A DNA stretch of 64,000 nucleotides from the NCBI RefSeq assembly GCF_015471405.1, contig NZ_BLVZ01000015.1, positions 62,001-126,000 on the forward strand. The letters run 5' to 3'. The stretch's first letter is position 1. Every line of letters begins with the position of its first letter. Positions 9,174-18,189 of the stretch are shown here, in pieces. The notes under the pieces were generated by a model. That model had not been told where the DNA came from. It searched no databases and saw nothing but the letters and a program-made list of their open reading frames with translations. Origin of the DNA: Pseudomonas cichorii (GTDB lineage Bacteria > Pseudomonadota > Gammaproteobacteria > Pseudomonadales > Pseudomonadaceae). The position numbers and the translations under genes are program-made.

Positions 9174-10616
9174 ATGAGCACAGCAATCAGCCCGACTGCT
9201 TATAACTACAAGGTGGTCCGCCAGTTCGCCATCATGACGGTGGTCTGGGGAATCATTGGCATGGGGCTCGGCGTTTTCATTGCCGCACAACTGGTCTGGC
9301 CTGACCTTAACCTCGATCTGGAATGGACCACGTTCGGACGCCTGCGACCACTGCACACCAATCTTGTGATTTTCGCTTTCGGTGGCTGCGCCCTGTTTTC
9401 CACCTCTTATTACGTGGTGCAGCGAACCTGCCAGACGCGGCTGATTTCCGATGGCATGGCTGCCTTCACGTTCTGGGGCTGGCAAGCGGTGATCGTCAGC
9501 GCAATCATCACCCTGCCCATGGGATACACCACCACCAAGGAATACGCCGAACTCGAATGGCCGATAGCGATTCTGCTGGCCATTGTCTGGGTCACCTATG
9601 CCGTGGTGTTCTTCGGCACCATCGCCCGCCGCAATACCAAACACATCTATGTCGGCAACTGGTTCTACGGCGCCTTTATTCTGGTGACCGCCATGCTGCA
9701 CATCGTCAACCACATATCGTTGCCGGTCAGCCTGTTCAAGTCCTACTCGGCGTACGCGGGTGCGACCGACGCCATGATCCAGTGGTGGTACGGGCACAAC
9801 GCAGTAGGCTTCTTTCTGACCACAGGCTTTCTGGGCATGATGTATTACTTCGTGCCCAAGCAGGCAGAGCGGCCGATCTATTCGTACCGCCTGTCCATCG
9901 TGCATTTCTGGGCACTGATCACCCTGTACATCTGGGCCGGCCCGCACCACCTGCATTACACCGCCCTGCCGGACTGGGCGCAGTCACTGGGCATGGTGAT
10001 GTCGATCATCCTGCTGGCCCCGAGCTGGGGCGGCATGATCAACGGCATGATGACCCTCTCCGGCGCCTGGCATAAGTTGCGCACCGACCCGATCCTGCGC
10101 TTTCTGGTGGTGTCCCTGGCGTTCTATGGCATGTCGACCTTTGAAGGTCCGATGATGGCTATCAAGACCGTGAACTCGTTGTCGCACTATACGGACTGGA
10201 CCATCGGCCACGTCCACGCCGGTGCCCTGGGCTGGGTGGCAATGATCTCCATCGGCGCGGTCTATCACATGATCCCGAAAGTTTTCGGTCGCTCGCAGAT
10301 GCACAGCATCGGCCTGATCAATGCGCACTTCTGGCTTGCCACCATCGGTACCGTGCTCTACATCGCATCGATGTGGGTCAATGGCATCACTCAAGGCCTG
10401 ATGTGGCGGGCCATCAACGACGATGGCACCCTCACCTACTCGTTCGCCGAAGCCCTGCATGCCAGCCATCCGGGCTATGTCGTGCGCATGATCGGCGGCG
10501 CGTTCTTTGCCAGCGGCATGCTGCTGATGGCCTGGAACGTATGGCGCACCGTACGTGCGTCGGACCCCGAGGAAGCCGAAGCTGCCGCCCGAATCGTTGT
10601 TGCGGGGGCTCACTGA
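9174..10616 (+). CDS. ccoN: cbb3-type cytochrome c oxidase subunit I (copy 2)
   Basis: The second catalytic subunit, 480 residues, nearly identical to copy 1 through the core (same RPLHTN, WWYGHNAVGFF, GPHHLHYTALPDW and HVHAGALGWVAM ligand segments). Differences concentrate in the first 50 residues, in residues about 95-125, and in the C-terminal tail (SDPEEAEAAARIVVAGAH). Pseudomonads commonly carry two cbb3 operons in tandem, the second induced at low oxygen. Its TGA overlaps the ATG of ccoO-2 by one base. No good Anr box was found upstream; a different dyad is present at 9099-9124. Confidence 0.97.
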   Translation: MSTAISPTAYNYKVVRQFAIMTVVWGIIGMGLGVFIAAQLVWPDLNLDLEWTTFGRLRPLHTNLVIFAFGGCALFSTSYYVVQRTCQTRLISDGMAAFTFWGWQAVIVSAIITLPMGYTTTKEYAELEWPIAILLAIVWVTYAVVFFGTIARRNTKHIYVGNWFYGAFILVTAMLHIVNHISLPVSLFKSYSAYAGATDAMIQWWYGHNAVGFFLTTGFLGMMYYFVPKQAERPIYSYRLSIVHFWALITLYIWAGPHHLHYTALPDWAQSLGMVMSIILLAPSWGGMINGMMTLSGAWHKLRTDPILRFLVVSLAFYGMSTFEGPMMAIKTVNSLSHYTDWTIGHVHAGALGWVAMISIGAVYHMIPKVFGRSQMHSIGLINAHFWLATIGTVLYIASMWVNGITQGLMWRAINDDGTLTYSFAEALHASHPGYVVRMIGGAFFASGMLLMAWNVWRTVRASDPEEAEAAARIVVAGAH

Positions 10617-11224
10617 TGAAACATGAAGTACTCGAAAAGAACATTGGCCTGCTGGCCTTCTTCATGGTCATTGCCGTGAGCATTGGCGGTCTGACCCAGA
10701 TCGTGCCGCTGTTCTTTCAGGACGTGACCAACAAACCGGTCGAAGGCATGAAGCCACGCACCGCCCTGGAACTCGAAGGCCGCGACGTCTACATCGCCAA
10801 CGGCTGTGTGGGTTGCCACTCGCAGATGATCCGCCCGTTCCGTGCCGAAACCGAGCGCTACGGTCATTATTCGGTGGCCGGCGAAAGCGTCTGGGATCAC
10901 CCGTTCCTGTGGGGCTCAAAACGTACCGGCCCGGACCTGGCCCGCGTCGGTGGGCGCTACTCGGACGACTGGCATCGCGCTCACCTGTACAACCCGCGCA
11001 ATGTGGTACCCGAATCGAAAATGCCGGCCTACCCGTTCCTGGTCGAGAAGAAACTCGACGGCAAGGAAACCGCCAAGAAAATGGAAGTCCTGCGCGCCCT
11101 CGGCACGCCCTATACCGATGAAGACATCGCGGGTGCCGAAGCCGCCGTGAAAGGCAAGACCGAAATGGACGCACTGGTGGCCTACCTGCAAGGCCTTGGC
11201 ACAATCATCAAGAGCAAACGGTGA
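10616..11224 (+). CDS. ccoO: cbb3-type cytochrome c oxidase subunit II (copy 2)
   Basis: Mono-haem cytochrome c subunit, 202 residues, the same length as copy 1. It has an N-terminal transmembrane helix, the haem motif in GCVGCHSQ and the RPFRAETERYGHYS segment. I start it at the ATG at 10616, which overlaps the ccoN-2 stop (TGATG), because MKHEVLEKN matches copy 1 exactly in position; longer in-frame extensions only read through ccoN in another frame. The region around KKLDGKETAKKMEV differs from copy 1. Confidence 0.96.
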   Translation: MKHEVLEKNIGLLAFFMVIAVSIGGLTQIVPLFFQDVTNKPVEGMKPRTALELEGRDVYIANGCVGCHSQMIRPFRAETERYGHYSVAGESVWDHPFLWGSKRTGPDLARVGGRYSDDWHRAHLYNPRNVVPESKMPAYPFLVEKKLDGKETAKKMEVLRALGTPYTDEDIAGAEAAVKGKTEMDALVAYLQGLGTIIKSKR

Positions 11225-11424
11225 ACGCGATGGATATCGGAATGATTCGAGGTCTGGGCACACTGGTGGTGATGGTGGCTTTTATCGGGCTGGCGCTGTG
11301 GGTATTCAGCCCGAGGCGCAAGGCTGAATTCGACGACGCGACCATGCTGCCGTTCGCGGACGATCCGCAAGCCACCGAGCATATTGAACAAGAAGCCAGA
11401 AACGCCGGGAGCAAGAAAGCATGA
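11221..11424 (+). CDS. ccoQ: cbb3-type oxidase small subunit CcoQ (copy 2)
   Basis: A 67-residue single-span protein with the helix GTLVVMVAFIGLALWVF and the MLPFADDPQ motif corresponding to copy 1. The GTG at 11221 overlaps the ccoO-2 stop; the ATG at 11230 (MDIGMIRGLG) aligns better with copy 1 (MDIQDLRGLG) and may be the true start. It overlaps ccoP-2 by 4 bases. Confidence 0.9.
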   Translation: MNAMDIGMIRGLGTLVVMVAFIGLALWVFSPRRKAEFDDATMLPFADDPQATEHIEQEARNAGSKKA

Positions 11425-12398
11425 CCACGTTCTGGAGCCTGTATGTAACGGTTCTGACCCTGGGCACAATCTTCGCCCTGACCTGGCTGCTGCTGGCAAC
11501 CCGCAAAGGCCAGCGCGATGATCAGACCGAAGAAACCGTAGGCCACTCCTTCGACGGCATCGAGGAATACGACAACCCGCTGCCTCGCTGGTGGTTCATG
11601 CTGTTCGTGGGCACCATCGTGTTCGCTCTGGGCTATCTGGCACTGTATCCGGGCCTGGGCAACTGGAAAGGCCTGCTGCCGGGTTACAACTATGCGGACA
11701 ATGAAAAGCAGCGCCAGTTTTCAGATGGCCAGCAAGGCTGGACCGGCGTTCATGAGTGGGAAAAGGAAATCGCCCGCGCTGAAAACAGATTCGGGCCGCT
11801 GTTCGCCAAATATGCCGCAATGCCCATCGAGGACGTCGCCAAGGACCCGCAAGCCCTGAAAATGGGCGGACGCCTGTTCGCCTCCAACTGCTCGGTCTGC
11901 CATGGCTCGGATGCCAAAGGCGCCTACGGTTTCCCCAACCTCACCGATGCCGACTGGCGCTGGGGCGGCGATCCGCAAACCATCAAGACCTCGATCATGA
12001 ACGGCCGTCATGCCGTCATGCCCGCCTGGGGCGAAGTGGTCGGCGAGCAAGGCGTTCGCGACGTATCCGCCTACATCCTGACCCGGCTCGACGGTCGAAA
12101 ACTGCCTGAAGGCGCCAAGGCTGACCCGGTGGCTGGCCAGAAGATATTCGCGACCACTTGCGTTGCCTGCCATGGCCCGGAAGGTAAAGGCATGCAAGCG
12201 CTGGGCGCGCCAGACCTTACTCATCCGGGTGCATTCATCTACGGCTCAAGCTTTGCGCAACTGCAACAGACCATCCGCTACGGTCGTCAGGGCCAGATGC
12301 CTGCCCAGGAAGCGACCCAAGGCAATGACAAGGTTCATCTGCTGGCCGCTTACATCTACAGCCTGTCCCGTCAGGAGAAACCCGCCGAGCCTCAGTGA
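11421..12398 (+). CDS. ccoP: cbb3-type cytochrome c oxidase subunit III, dihaem (copy 2)
   Basis: Dihaem cytochrome c subunit, 325 residues. Two N-terminal helices are joined by HSFDGIEEYDNPLPRWW, then two haem c motifs appear, CSVCH in the first domain and CVACH in the second. Relative to copy 1 it has an extra stretch (YADNEKQRQFSDGQQ) before the EWEKE segment, in the linker between the membrane part and the first haem domain. It ends the second operon and is followed by a terminator. Confidence 0.97.
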   Translation: MTTFWSLYVTVLTLGTIFALTWLLLATRKGQRDDQTEETVGHSFDGIEEYDNPLPRWWFMLFVGTIVFALGYLALYPGLGNWKGLLPGYNYADNEKQRQFSDGQQGWTGVHEWEKEIARAENRFGPLFAKYAAMPIEDVAKDPQALKMGGRLFASNCSVCHGSDAKGAYGFPNLTDADWRWGGDPQTIKTSIMNGRHAVMPAWGEVVGEQGVRDVSAYILTRLDGRKLPEGAKADPVAGQKIFATTCVACHGPEGKGMQALGAPDLTHPGAFIYGSSFAQLQQTIRYGRQGQMPAQEATQGNDKVHLLAAYIYSLSRQEKPAEPQ

Positions 12399-12413
12399 TC
12401 CGGCTCGACAGAT

Positions 12414-12443
12414 ACAGCCCCGCACGGCACTCGGCGGGGCTGT
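12414..12443 (+). terminator. Terminator hairpin after ccoNOQP copy 2
   Basis: ACAGCCCCGC at 12414-12423 pairs perfectly with GCGGGGCTGT at 12434-12443 across a 10-base loop, followed by TGCATTT. It lies 15 bases after the ccoP-2 stop. Confidence 0.75.
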
Positions 12444-12476
12444 TGCATTTGGACAAGAGTTTTTTGTTGTAGTCAC

Positions 12477-12518
12477 GTTTCTACACGAATAGACTGCGTG
12501 AGTCATAAATATAGAAAC
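12477..12518. promoter_or_regulatory. Inverted repeat, candidate operator of the toxin-antitoxin operon
   Basis: GTTTCTA at 12477-12483 and TAGAAAC at 12512-12518 form a perfect inverted repeat 32-73 bases before the antitoxin ATG, flanking an AT-rich stretch (CATAAATAT) that could hold the -10. Phd-type antitoxins bind such dyads to repress their own operon; binding here is inferred. Confidence 0.4.
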
Positions 12519-12549
12519 ATGCCTACATGGCTTCCAGGAGGTCACCTTC

Positions 12550-12801
12550 ATGACAACAACGCTCTCAAGCCGCGAATTCAATCAGGACACCAGCGGGGCC
12601 AAGAAGGCTGCGAACGACGGTCCGGTCTTCATCACTGACAGGGGGCGTCCGGCCCACGTCCTGCTCTCCATCGAGGACTATCGAAAACTGACCGGCAGCT
12701 CTGTCAGCATCGTCGACATGCTGACCATGCCAGGAGACATCGATATCGAATTCGAGCCACAACGGGCCGATATCACACCTCGCCACGTGGACCTGTCCTG
12801 A
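12550..12801 (+). CDS. Phd/YefM-family antitoxin
   Basis: An 83-residue antitoxin. The N-terminal half shows the Phd/YefM DNA-binding fold (SSREFNQDTSGAKKAA, then GPVFITDRGRPAHVLLSIEDYRKL). The C-terminal tail (FEPQRADITPRHVDLS) is the part that would occupy the toxin. AGGAGGT lies 7 bases upstream of the ATG. The stop overlaps the toxin start by one base (TGATG), as usual for such pairs. It presumably neutralises the PIN RNase and represses its own promoter. The pair sits between the cco-2 operon and ccoG, interrupting the usual ccoNOQP-ccoGHIS adjacency. Confidence 0.9.
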   Translation: MTTTLSSREFNQDTSGAKKAANDGPVFITDRGRPAHVLLSIEDYRKLTGSSVSIVDMLTMPGDIDIEFEPQRADITPRHVDLS

Positions 12802-13253
12802 TGTTCCTGCTCGATACCAACGTGGTATCCGAACTCAGAAAGCGAAACCCGGATGCCAATGTCGTCCGCTGGGCAAACAACCATGCATCCGCCAGCCTGT
12901 TTATCTCGGCCATCACGATCATGGAGCTGGAAACTGGCATATTGCGCATCGAACGCCGCGACCCCATTCAGGGCGCGGCACTGCGCACATGGCTGGAGCA
13001 TCACGTATTGAAGGCATTCGCCGGGCGAATCCTGGCCGTGGATACCATCGTAGCCAAACGCTGCGCCCAGTTGCATGCTCCCGACCCGCGCAGCGAATGC
13101 GATGCGCTGATCGCAGCCACTGCCCTGGTTCACGGCATGAAAGTGGTGACCCGAAACACCACCGACTTCGAGCAATGCGGTGTCACGGTGCTCAACCCAT
13201 GGATCAGTCAGTTGCACGAAGAACTGGCACCTTACCGAGCGGCACCACGCTGA
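12801..13253 (+). CDS. PIN-domain toxin (VapC/FitB-like RNase)
   Basis: A 150-residue PIN-domain protein. Acidic catalytic residues are in the expected places: D5 in FLLDTNVVSEL, E41 in TIMELETGI, D93 in SECDALIAATAL and D113-type residues in TRNTTDFE. PIN toxins cut RNA, often tRNA or rRNA, when the antitoxin is degraded. The genetic partner is the Phd-type antitoxin directly upstream, which overlaps it by one base. This Phd plus PIN combination is known and resembles FitB-like modules. The length is normal and no key residue is missing. Confidence 0.9.
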   Translation: MFLLDTNVVSELRKRNPDANVVRWANNHASASLFISAITIMELETGILRIERRDPIQGAALRTWLEHHVLKAFAGRILAVDTIVAKRCAQLHAPDPRSECDALIAATALVHGMKVVTRNTTDFEQCGVTVLNPWISQLHEELAPYRAAPR

Positions 13254-13278
13254 CCAAAGGCACTGATTAGCCTGTCAA

Positions 13279-13292
13279 TTGATCCAGATCAC
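13279..13292. promoter_or_regulatory. Anr/Fnr box upstream of ccoG
   Basis: TTGATCCAGATCAC matches the Anr/Fnr consensus TTGAT-N4-ATCAA at nine of ten defined positions. It lies about 155 bases before the ccoG start, so the ccoGHIS operon is probably induced by Anr (encoded at 21009) at low oxygen. Confidence 0.75.
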
Positions 13293-13443
13293 TTACACGA
13301 ACCGTTTAAGGAACCCAACGCGACCAAAGGTCGCAGACGTGAGGTATAAGGGCAGGCGTATCATTGACGCCATAAGAAACCGCTCTTGACCTCAGTCGGC
13401 ACGTACTGGCTGTGGCACTTTTCCACTGCCGTGGGACGCCCCA

Positions 13444-14859
13444 ATGAACAACCGGATTCCCGTACACAACATCACCCCGCCCCCCGGGAATGACGACAAG
13501 ACCGTCGACCTCTACGCCGCGCGAGAAAACATCTACACCCGCGCTTTCACAGGCCGGTTTCGCAACCTGCGCATGCTGGGCGGGCTTGCCCTGTTTCTGG
13601 TGTATTTCGGCACGGTCTGGCTGAACTGGGGCGGGCATCAGGCAGTGTGGTGGAACCTGCCGGAGCGCAAGTTCTACATCTTCGGTGCAACCTTCTGGCC
13701 ACAGGACTTCATCCTGCTGTCGGGCATCCTGATCGTCAGCGCCTTCGGCCTGTTCTTCATCACCGTCTACGCCGGGCGAATCTGGTGCGGCTATACCTGC
13801 CCGCAAAGCGTCTGGACCTGGATCTTCATGTGGTGTGAAAAAGTCACCGAAGGCGACCGCAACCAACGCATCAGACTCGACAAGGCGCCCATGAGCGCCA
13901 ACAAGTTCCTGCGCAAGCTCGGCAAGCACAGCCTCTGGCTTTTGATCGGCTTCGTGACCGGCCTGACCTTCGTCGGCTACTTCTCCCCCATCCGCGACCT
14001 GAGCATCGAACTGTTCACAGGGCAAGCCGACGGCTGGGCCTATTTCTGGATCGGCTTCTTTACCCTGGCCACTTACGGCAATGCAGGCTGGCTGCGCGAG
14101 CAGGTGTGCGTTCACATGTGCCCGTATGCACGCTTCCAGAGCGTCATGTTCGACAAGGATACCCTGATCGTTTCCTACGACCCGCGTCGTGGGGAAAGCC
14201 GTGGGCCGCGCAAGAAAGATGTGGACTACAAGGCCCAAGGCCTGGGCGACTGCATCGATTGCACCATGTGCGTTCAGGTCTGCCCGACCGGCATCGACAT
14301 CCGCGAAGGGTTGCAGATCGAATGCATCGGCTGCGCGGCCTGCATCGATGCCTGCGATACCATCATGGACAAGATGAGTTACCCGCGTGGCCTTATCAGC
14401 TACACCACCGAGCACAACCTGTCAGGTCAGGTCACCCACAAACTGCGTCCACGCCTGATTGGCTATGCCCTGGTTCTGCTGCTGATGATCGGCTTCCTGA
14501 CCAGCGCCTTCTTCATGCGCTCGCTGGTGGGTTTCGATGTCAGCAAGGACCGCGTGCTGTACCGCGAAAATGCCGAAGGACGCATCGAAAACGTCTACAG
14601 CCTCAAGGTGATGAACAAGGATCAGGTCGACCACACCTATGTCCTCGATGCGACCGGCCTGCCGGATCTGAAACTGCAGGGCCGACGTGAACTCAGGGTG
14701 GCCGCAGGCGATATCCTCAGTATTGCGGTGGAGCTGTCCAGCGCACCGGAAAAAATGCCATCGAGCACCAACGAGGTCACCTTCATCCTCAAGGACATCG
14801 ACAACAGCGACACCCATGTCGAAGCCAGGAGCCGCTTCATCGGCCCACAAATACGCTAA
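13444..14859 (+). CDS. ccoG: cbb3 oxidase accessory protein CcoG (FixG/RdxA-type Cu reductase)
   Basis: A 471-residue inner-membrane iron-sulfur protein that reduces copper for assembly of the cbb3 active site in other bacteria. About five membrane segments are visible. A ferredoxin-type pair of 4Fe-4S motifs lies near residues 274-310 (CIDCTMCVQVCPTG and CIGCAACIDACD), and GYTCPQSVW precedes it. The C-terminal part from about residue 360 is an Ig-like periplasmic domain. It heads the ccoGHIS operon and carries an Anr box upstream. Confidence 0.96.
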   Translation: MNNRIPVHNITPPPGNDDKTVDLYAARENIYTRAFTGRFRNLRMLGGLALFLVYFGTVWLNWGGHQAVWWNLPERKFYIFGATFWPQDFILLSGILIVSAFGLFFITVYAGRIWCGYTCPQSVWTWIFMWCEKVTEGDRNQRIRLDKAPMSANKFLRKLGKHSLWLLIGFVTGLTFVGYFSPIRDLSIELFTGQADGWAYFWIGFFTLATYGNAGWLREQVCVHMCPYARFQSVMFDKDTLIVSYDPRRGESRGPRKKDVDYKAQGLGDCIDCTMCVQVCPTGIDIREGLQIECIGCAACIDACDTIMDKMSYPRGLISYTTEHNLSGQVTHKLRPRLIGYALVLLLMIGFLTSAFFMRSLVGFDVSKDRVLYRENAEGRIENVYSLKVMNKDQVDHTYVLDATGLPDLKLQGRRELRVAAGDILSIAVELSSAPEKMPSSTNEVTFILKDIDNSDTHVEARSRFIGPQIR

Positions 14860-14871
14860 GGGACACCCGCC

Positions 14872-15399
14872 ATGTCAGTCGCACTCGCTTCAAGCCCGTG
14901 GTACAAGCACCGTTGGCCATGGATCATCATCGGCATCCTGGCCTGCTCGGTGACCCTCAGCCTTGCGATGGTGACCATTGCCGTCAACAACCCGGACAAT
15001 CTGGTCAACGACAACTATTACGAGGCAGGCAAAGGCATCAACCGCTCGCTCAACCGCGAGTTGCTGGCCCAGACGCTCAAGGTACGCGCCAGCATTCACC
15101 TGGACGACCTGACAGGCGAAGCCGAACTGCACCTGAGCGGCAACAGCCAGCCTGAACGCCTGGAACTGAACCTGATTTCCCCGACTCAGCCGGACAAGGA
15201 CCGCCGGATCTTCCTGACCCGCAGCCCCTCCGAGCCCGGCCGCTACATCGGCCAGTTGCAGGACAGGATCGAAGGCCGTCGCTTCGTCGAACTGCTGGGT
15301 GCGGAAAACGGCCAGACCTGGCGTCTGTTTGAAGAGGAACAGGTCAGCCGCAATGCCTCCCTGAACCTGGGCGATGAACCGCTGCAAGGAAAGAATTGA
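14872..15399 (+). CDS. ccoH: cbb3 oxidase assembly protein CcoH (FixH)
   Basis: A 175-residue FixH-family protein with a single N-terminal transmembrane helix (WPWIIIGILACSVTLSLAMVTIA) followed by the conserved NPDNLVNDNYYEAGKGINR segment and a periplasmic beta-rich domain. CcoH is needed for stable assembly of the oxidase. It starts 12 bases after ccoG. A long palindrome separates it from ccoI. Confidence 0.93.
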   Translation: MSVALASSPWYKHRWPWIIIGILACSVTLSLAMVTIAVNNPDNLVNDNYYEAGKGINRSLNRELLAQTLKVRASIHLDDLTGEAELHLSGNSQPERLELNLISPTQPDKDRRIFLTRSPSEPGRYIGQLQDRIEGRRFVELLGAENGQTWRLFEEEQVSRNASLNLGDEPLQGKN

Positions 15400-15434
15400 G
15401 GTGGGAACAGATCGGGCGCATGGCAGGTAATGAT

Positions 15435-15488
15435 GTGGGAGGCAGCTTGCTGGCGACTGGGCCCAGTCGCCAGCAAGCTGCCTCCCAC
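15435..15488. repeat. 54-base perfect palindrome (inverted REP pair)
   Basis: Two 27-base arms, GTGGGAGGCAGCTTGCTGGC onward at 15435 and the exact reverse complement ending at 15488, meet at GGGCCC. The arm unit (GTGGGAGGCAGCTTGCTGGCG) is of the Pseudomonas REP type. It lies between ccoH and ccoI within the operon and could act as an mRNA stability or attenuation element. Confidence 0.8.
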
Positions 15489-15523
15489 AGGTACCAAACT
15501 GACTTGGCAACACTTAAAAGACC

Positions 15524-17989
15524 ATGACCACACCCTGCTACCACTGCGCGCTGCCCGTTCCATCCAGCAGCCGATTCACCGCCATCGTGCTCGGGGAAAC
15601 CCGCGAACTGTGCTGCCCGGGATGCCAGGCAGTGGCGCAGGCCATCGTCGCTGGCGGGCTGGAAAGTTACTACAGTCACCGCAGCGAAACCTCGATCAAC
15701 CCAGACAGCCTGCCCGCACAACTGGTGGATGAGCTGGAACTGTACGACCGCCCCGATGTGCAGGCAGGGTTCGTACGTCATGAAGGCGAACTGTCCGAAA
15801 CCACGCTCTTGATGGAAGGCATCAGTTGCGCGGCCTGTGGCTGGTTGATCGAACGCCATCTGCGCAGCCTGCCCGCCGTCGCCGAAGCTCAGCTCAATCT
15901 GTCCAGCCATCGCCTGCATGTGCGCTGGGCAGACAGCCAGTTGCCGTTGAGCCAGTTGCTGAGCGAACTGCGCAGCATCGGCTACGCCGCTCACCCTTAT
16001 CAGGCCGACCGCGCCACCGAACAACTGGCCAGGGAAAACCGACTGGCCCTGCGTCAACTGGGGGTCGCAGGGCTGCTGTGGTTTCAGGCGATGATGGCGA
16101 CCATGGCTACGTGGCCGGAATTCAATATCGACCTCAGCCCCGAGATGCATGCCATCCTGCGCTGGGTCGCGATGTTCCTGACCACGCCCATCATTTTCTA
16201 CAGTTGCGCGCCCTTCTTTCGGGGAGCCCTGCGCGACCTGCGTACTCGCCACCTGACCATGGATGTGTCCGTGTCGCTGGCCATAGGCGGCGCCTATCTG
16301 GCCGGAATCTGGACCGCCATCACCGGCACCGGCGAGCTGTATTTCGATGCGGTCGGCATGTTTGCGCTGTTTCTGCTGGCTGGCCGTTATCTGGAGCGAC
16401 GCGCACGGGAACGTACCGCCGCTGCCACCGCACAACTGGTCAACCTGCTGCCCGCATCCTGTCTGCGCCTGGACGATAACGGCCAGCCCCAACGAATCCT
16501 GCTCAGCGAGCTGCACCTGAATGACCAAATACTGGTGCATCCCGGCGCAGTCATACCGGCCGATGGCAAGGTGCTGGAGGGCCAGTCCAGCGTCGACGAG
16601 TCGCTGCTGACCGGCGAATACCTGCCGCAGTCGCGCAGCACAGGCGATAGCGTGACTGCCGGTACGCTCAATGTCGAAGGCGCGCTCACGATTCATGTCC
16701 TGGCGCTGGGCCATGAAACCCGCCTTTCGGCCATCGTGCGTCTGCTGGAGCGCGCCCAGACGGAAAAACCCCGTCTGGCAGAAATAGCCGACCGCGCAGC
16801 CCAATGGTTCCTGCTCGGGTCGCTGATCGCTGCCGCAGTCATCGGCCTGTGCTGGTGGCAGATCGATTCGACCCGCGCCTTCTGGATTGTCCTGGCAATG
16901 CTGGTCGCAACCTGCCCCTGCGCCCTGTCGCTGGCGACACCCACCGCCCTGACCGCCGCCACCGGCACCTTGCACAAACTCGGCCTGCTGCTGACCCGTG
17001 GCCACGTGCTCGAAGGGCTGAACCAGATCGACACCGTGATTTTCGACAAGACCGGCACCCTCACCAAAGGCCGTCTCACCCTGCGCAGCATCAAACCACT
17101 CGGCACACTGGATGCCGATACCTGCCTGAGCCTGGCCGCGGCACTGGAAAACCGCTCGGAACACCCCATCGCCCGAGCATTCGGGCGCGCCCCACTTGCC
17201 GCCGAAGACGTTCACAGCACACCGGGCCTTGGCCTGGAAGGCACTGTCGGCAGCTATCGCCTGCGCATCGGTCAGCCGGGGTTCGTCTGCGCCTTGAGTG
17301 CCAGCGAGGTTCCGTCCATCCCCAATGAGCCCGGCCAGTGGCTGTTGCTGGGCGATGCCAGAGCCCCACTGGCGTGGCTGGTTCTGGACGACCGCCTGCG
17401 CGCAGATGCCAGCCAGCTTTTGCAGGCCTGCAAGGCGCGAGGCTGGAAAACCCTGCTGCTGTCTGGCGACAGCTCACCCATGGTCGCCAGCGTTGCCGCC
17501 GAACTGGGCATCGACGAAGCCCACGCCGGTCTGCGCCCGGACGACAAACTGGCCATGCTGCAAAACCTGCACAAACAAGGCCGCAAGGTGCTGATGCTGG
17601 GCGATGGCGTCAATGACGTGCCCGTACTGGCCGCCGCCGATATCAGCATCGCCATGGGCTCGGCCACGGATCTGGCAAAAACCAGTGCCGATGCGGTCCT
17701 GTTGTCCAACCGCTTGCAGACACTGGTACAGGCCTTCAGTCTGGCGCGGCGCACACGCCGGGTAATCATCGAAAACCTGCTGTGGGCCGGCTTGTACAAT
17801 GGCCTCATGCTGCCGTTCGCAGCACTGGGCTGGATCACACCTGTCTGGGCAGCCGTCGGCATGTCCATCAGCTCTCTGACTGTTGTACTCAACGCCTTGC
17901 GTCTGACGCGCTTGCCCAACATTCAGGCATCGGCACCCGTCATTCGGCAGTCGGTTCCGGAGGCTTTATGCCCGCACTCTACATCATGA
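15524..17989 (+). CDS. ccoI: Copper-translocating P-type ATPase CcoI (FixI)
   Basis: An 821-residue P1B-type ATPase that exports copper for cbb3 assembly. Features in order: an N-terminal cysteine-rich segment (CCPGCQAVAQ near residue 25), an HMA domain with GISCAACGW near residue 100, six to eight transmembrane helices including the CPC ion motif in ATCPCALSLATP near residue 465, the actuator TGE (LLTGEYLP) near residue 365, the phosphorylation site DKTGTLTKG near residue 508, an HP motif (SEHPIARAF) and GDGVNDVPVLAAADIS near the C-terminus. It overlaps the start of ccoS. Confidence 0.95.
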   Translation: MTTPCYHCALPVPSSSRFTAIVLGETRELCCPGCQAVAQAIVAGGLESYYSHRSETSINPDSLPAQLVDELELYDRPDVQAGFVRHEGELSETTLLMEGISCAACGWLIERHLRSLPAVAEAQLNLSSHRLHVRWADSQLPLSQLLSELRSIGYAAHPYQADRATEQLARENRLALRQLGVAGLLWFQAMMATMATWPEFNIDLSPEMHAILRWVAMFLTTPIIFYSCAPFFRGALRDLRTRHLTMDVSVSLAIGGAYLAGIWTAITGTGELYFDAVGMFALFLLAGRYLERRARERTAAATAQLVNLLPASCLRLDDNGQPQRILLSELHLNDQILVHPGAVIPADGKVLEGQSSVDESLLTGEYLPQSRSTGDSVTAGTLNVEGALTIHVLALGHETRLSAIVRLLERAQTEKPRLAEIADRAAQWFLLGSLIAAAVIGLCWWQIDSTRAFWIVLAMLVATCPCALSLATPTALTAATGTLHKLGLLLTRGHVLEGLNQIDTVIFDKTGTLTKGRLTLRSIKPLGTLDADTCLSLAAALENRSEHPIARAFGRAPLAAEDVHSTPGLGLEGTVGSYRLRIGQPGFVCALSASEVPSIPNEPGQWLLLGDARAPLAWLVLDDRLRADASQLLQACKARGWKTLLLSGDSSPMVASVAAELGIDEAHAGLRPDDKLAMLQNLHKQGRKVLMLGDGVNDVPVLAAADISIAMGSATDLAKTSADAVLLSNRLQTLVQAFSLARRTRRVIIENLLWAGLYNGLMLPFAALGWITPVWAAVGMSISSLTVVLNALRLTRLPNIQASAPVIRQSVPEALCPHSTS

Positions 17990-18189
17990 TCCCCGCAGCA
18001 CTGCTGCTGGTCGCCATCGCGATCTATGTCTTTTTCTGGGCCGTGGACAGCGGGCAATACGACGACATGGAAGGCCCGGCCCACAGCATCCTGTTCGACG
18101 ATCAGGACCCCAACCATCAAGCCGCTCTGGATGAAGCTTCACGCAAGAGCCCGCCACAGAAGAAGGACGAGATAGAGCCCGATGCTTGA
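17968..18189 (+). CDS. ccoS: cbb3 oxidase maturation protein CcoS
   Basis: A 73-residue membrane protein. The start is the ATG at 17968 (MPALYIM), preceded by CGGAGG; the longer in-frame extension lies inside ccoI. One transmembrane helix (IPAALLLVAIAIYVFFWAV) is followed by DSGQYDDMEGPAHSILFDD, the CcoS signature. CcoS is needed to insert cofactors in the oxidase. It overlaps ccoI by 22 bases and the next gene by 8 bases. Confidence 0.93.
   Translation: MPALYIMIPAALLLVAIAIYVFFWAVDSGQYDDMEGPAHSILFDDQDPNHQAALDEASRKSPPQKKDEIEPDA

Noticed and set aside
15344..17215. Long minus-strand frame (623 codons) opposite ccoI
   Set aside because: It is a GC-driven shadow of ccoI, rich in Gln/Gly/His with no known domain.
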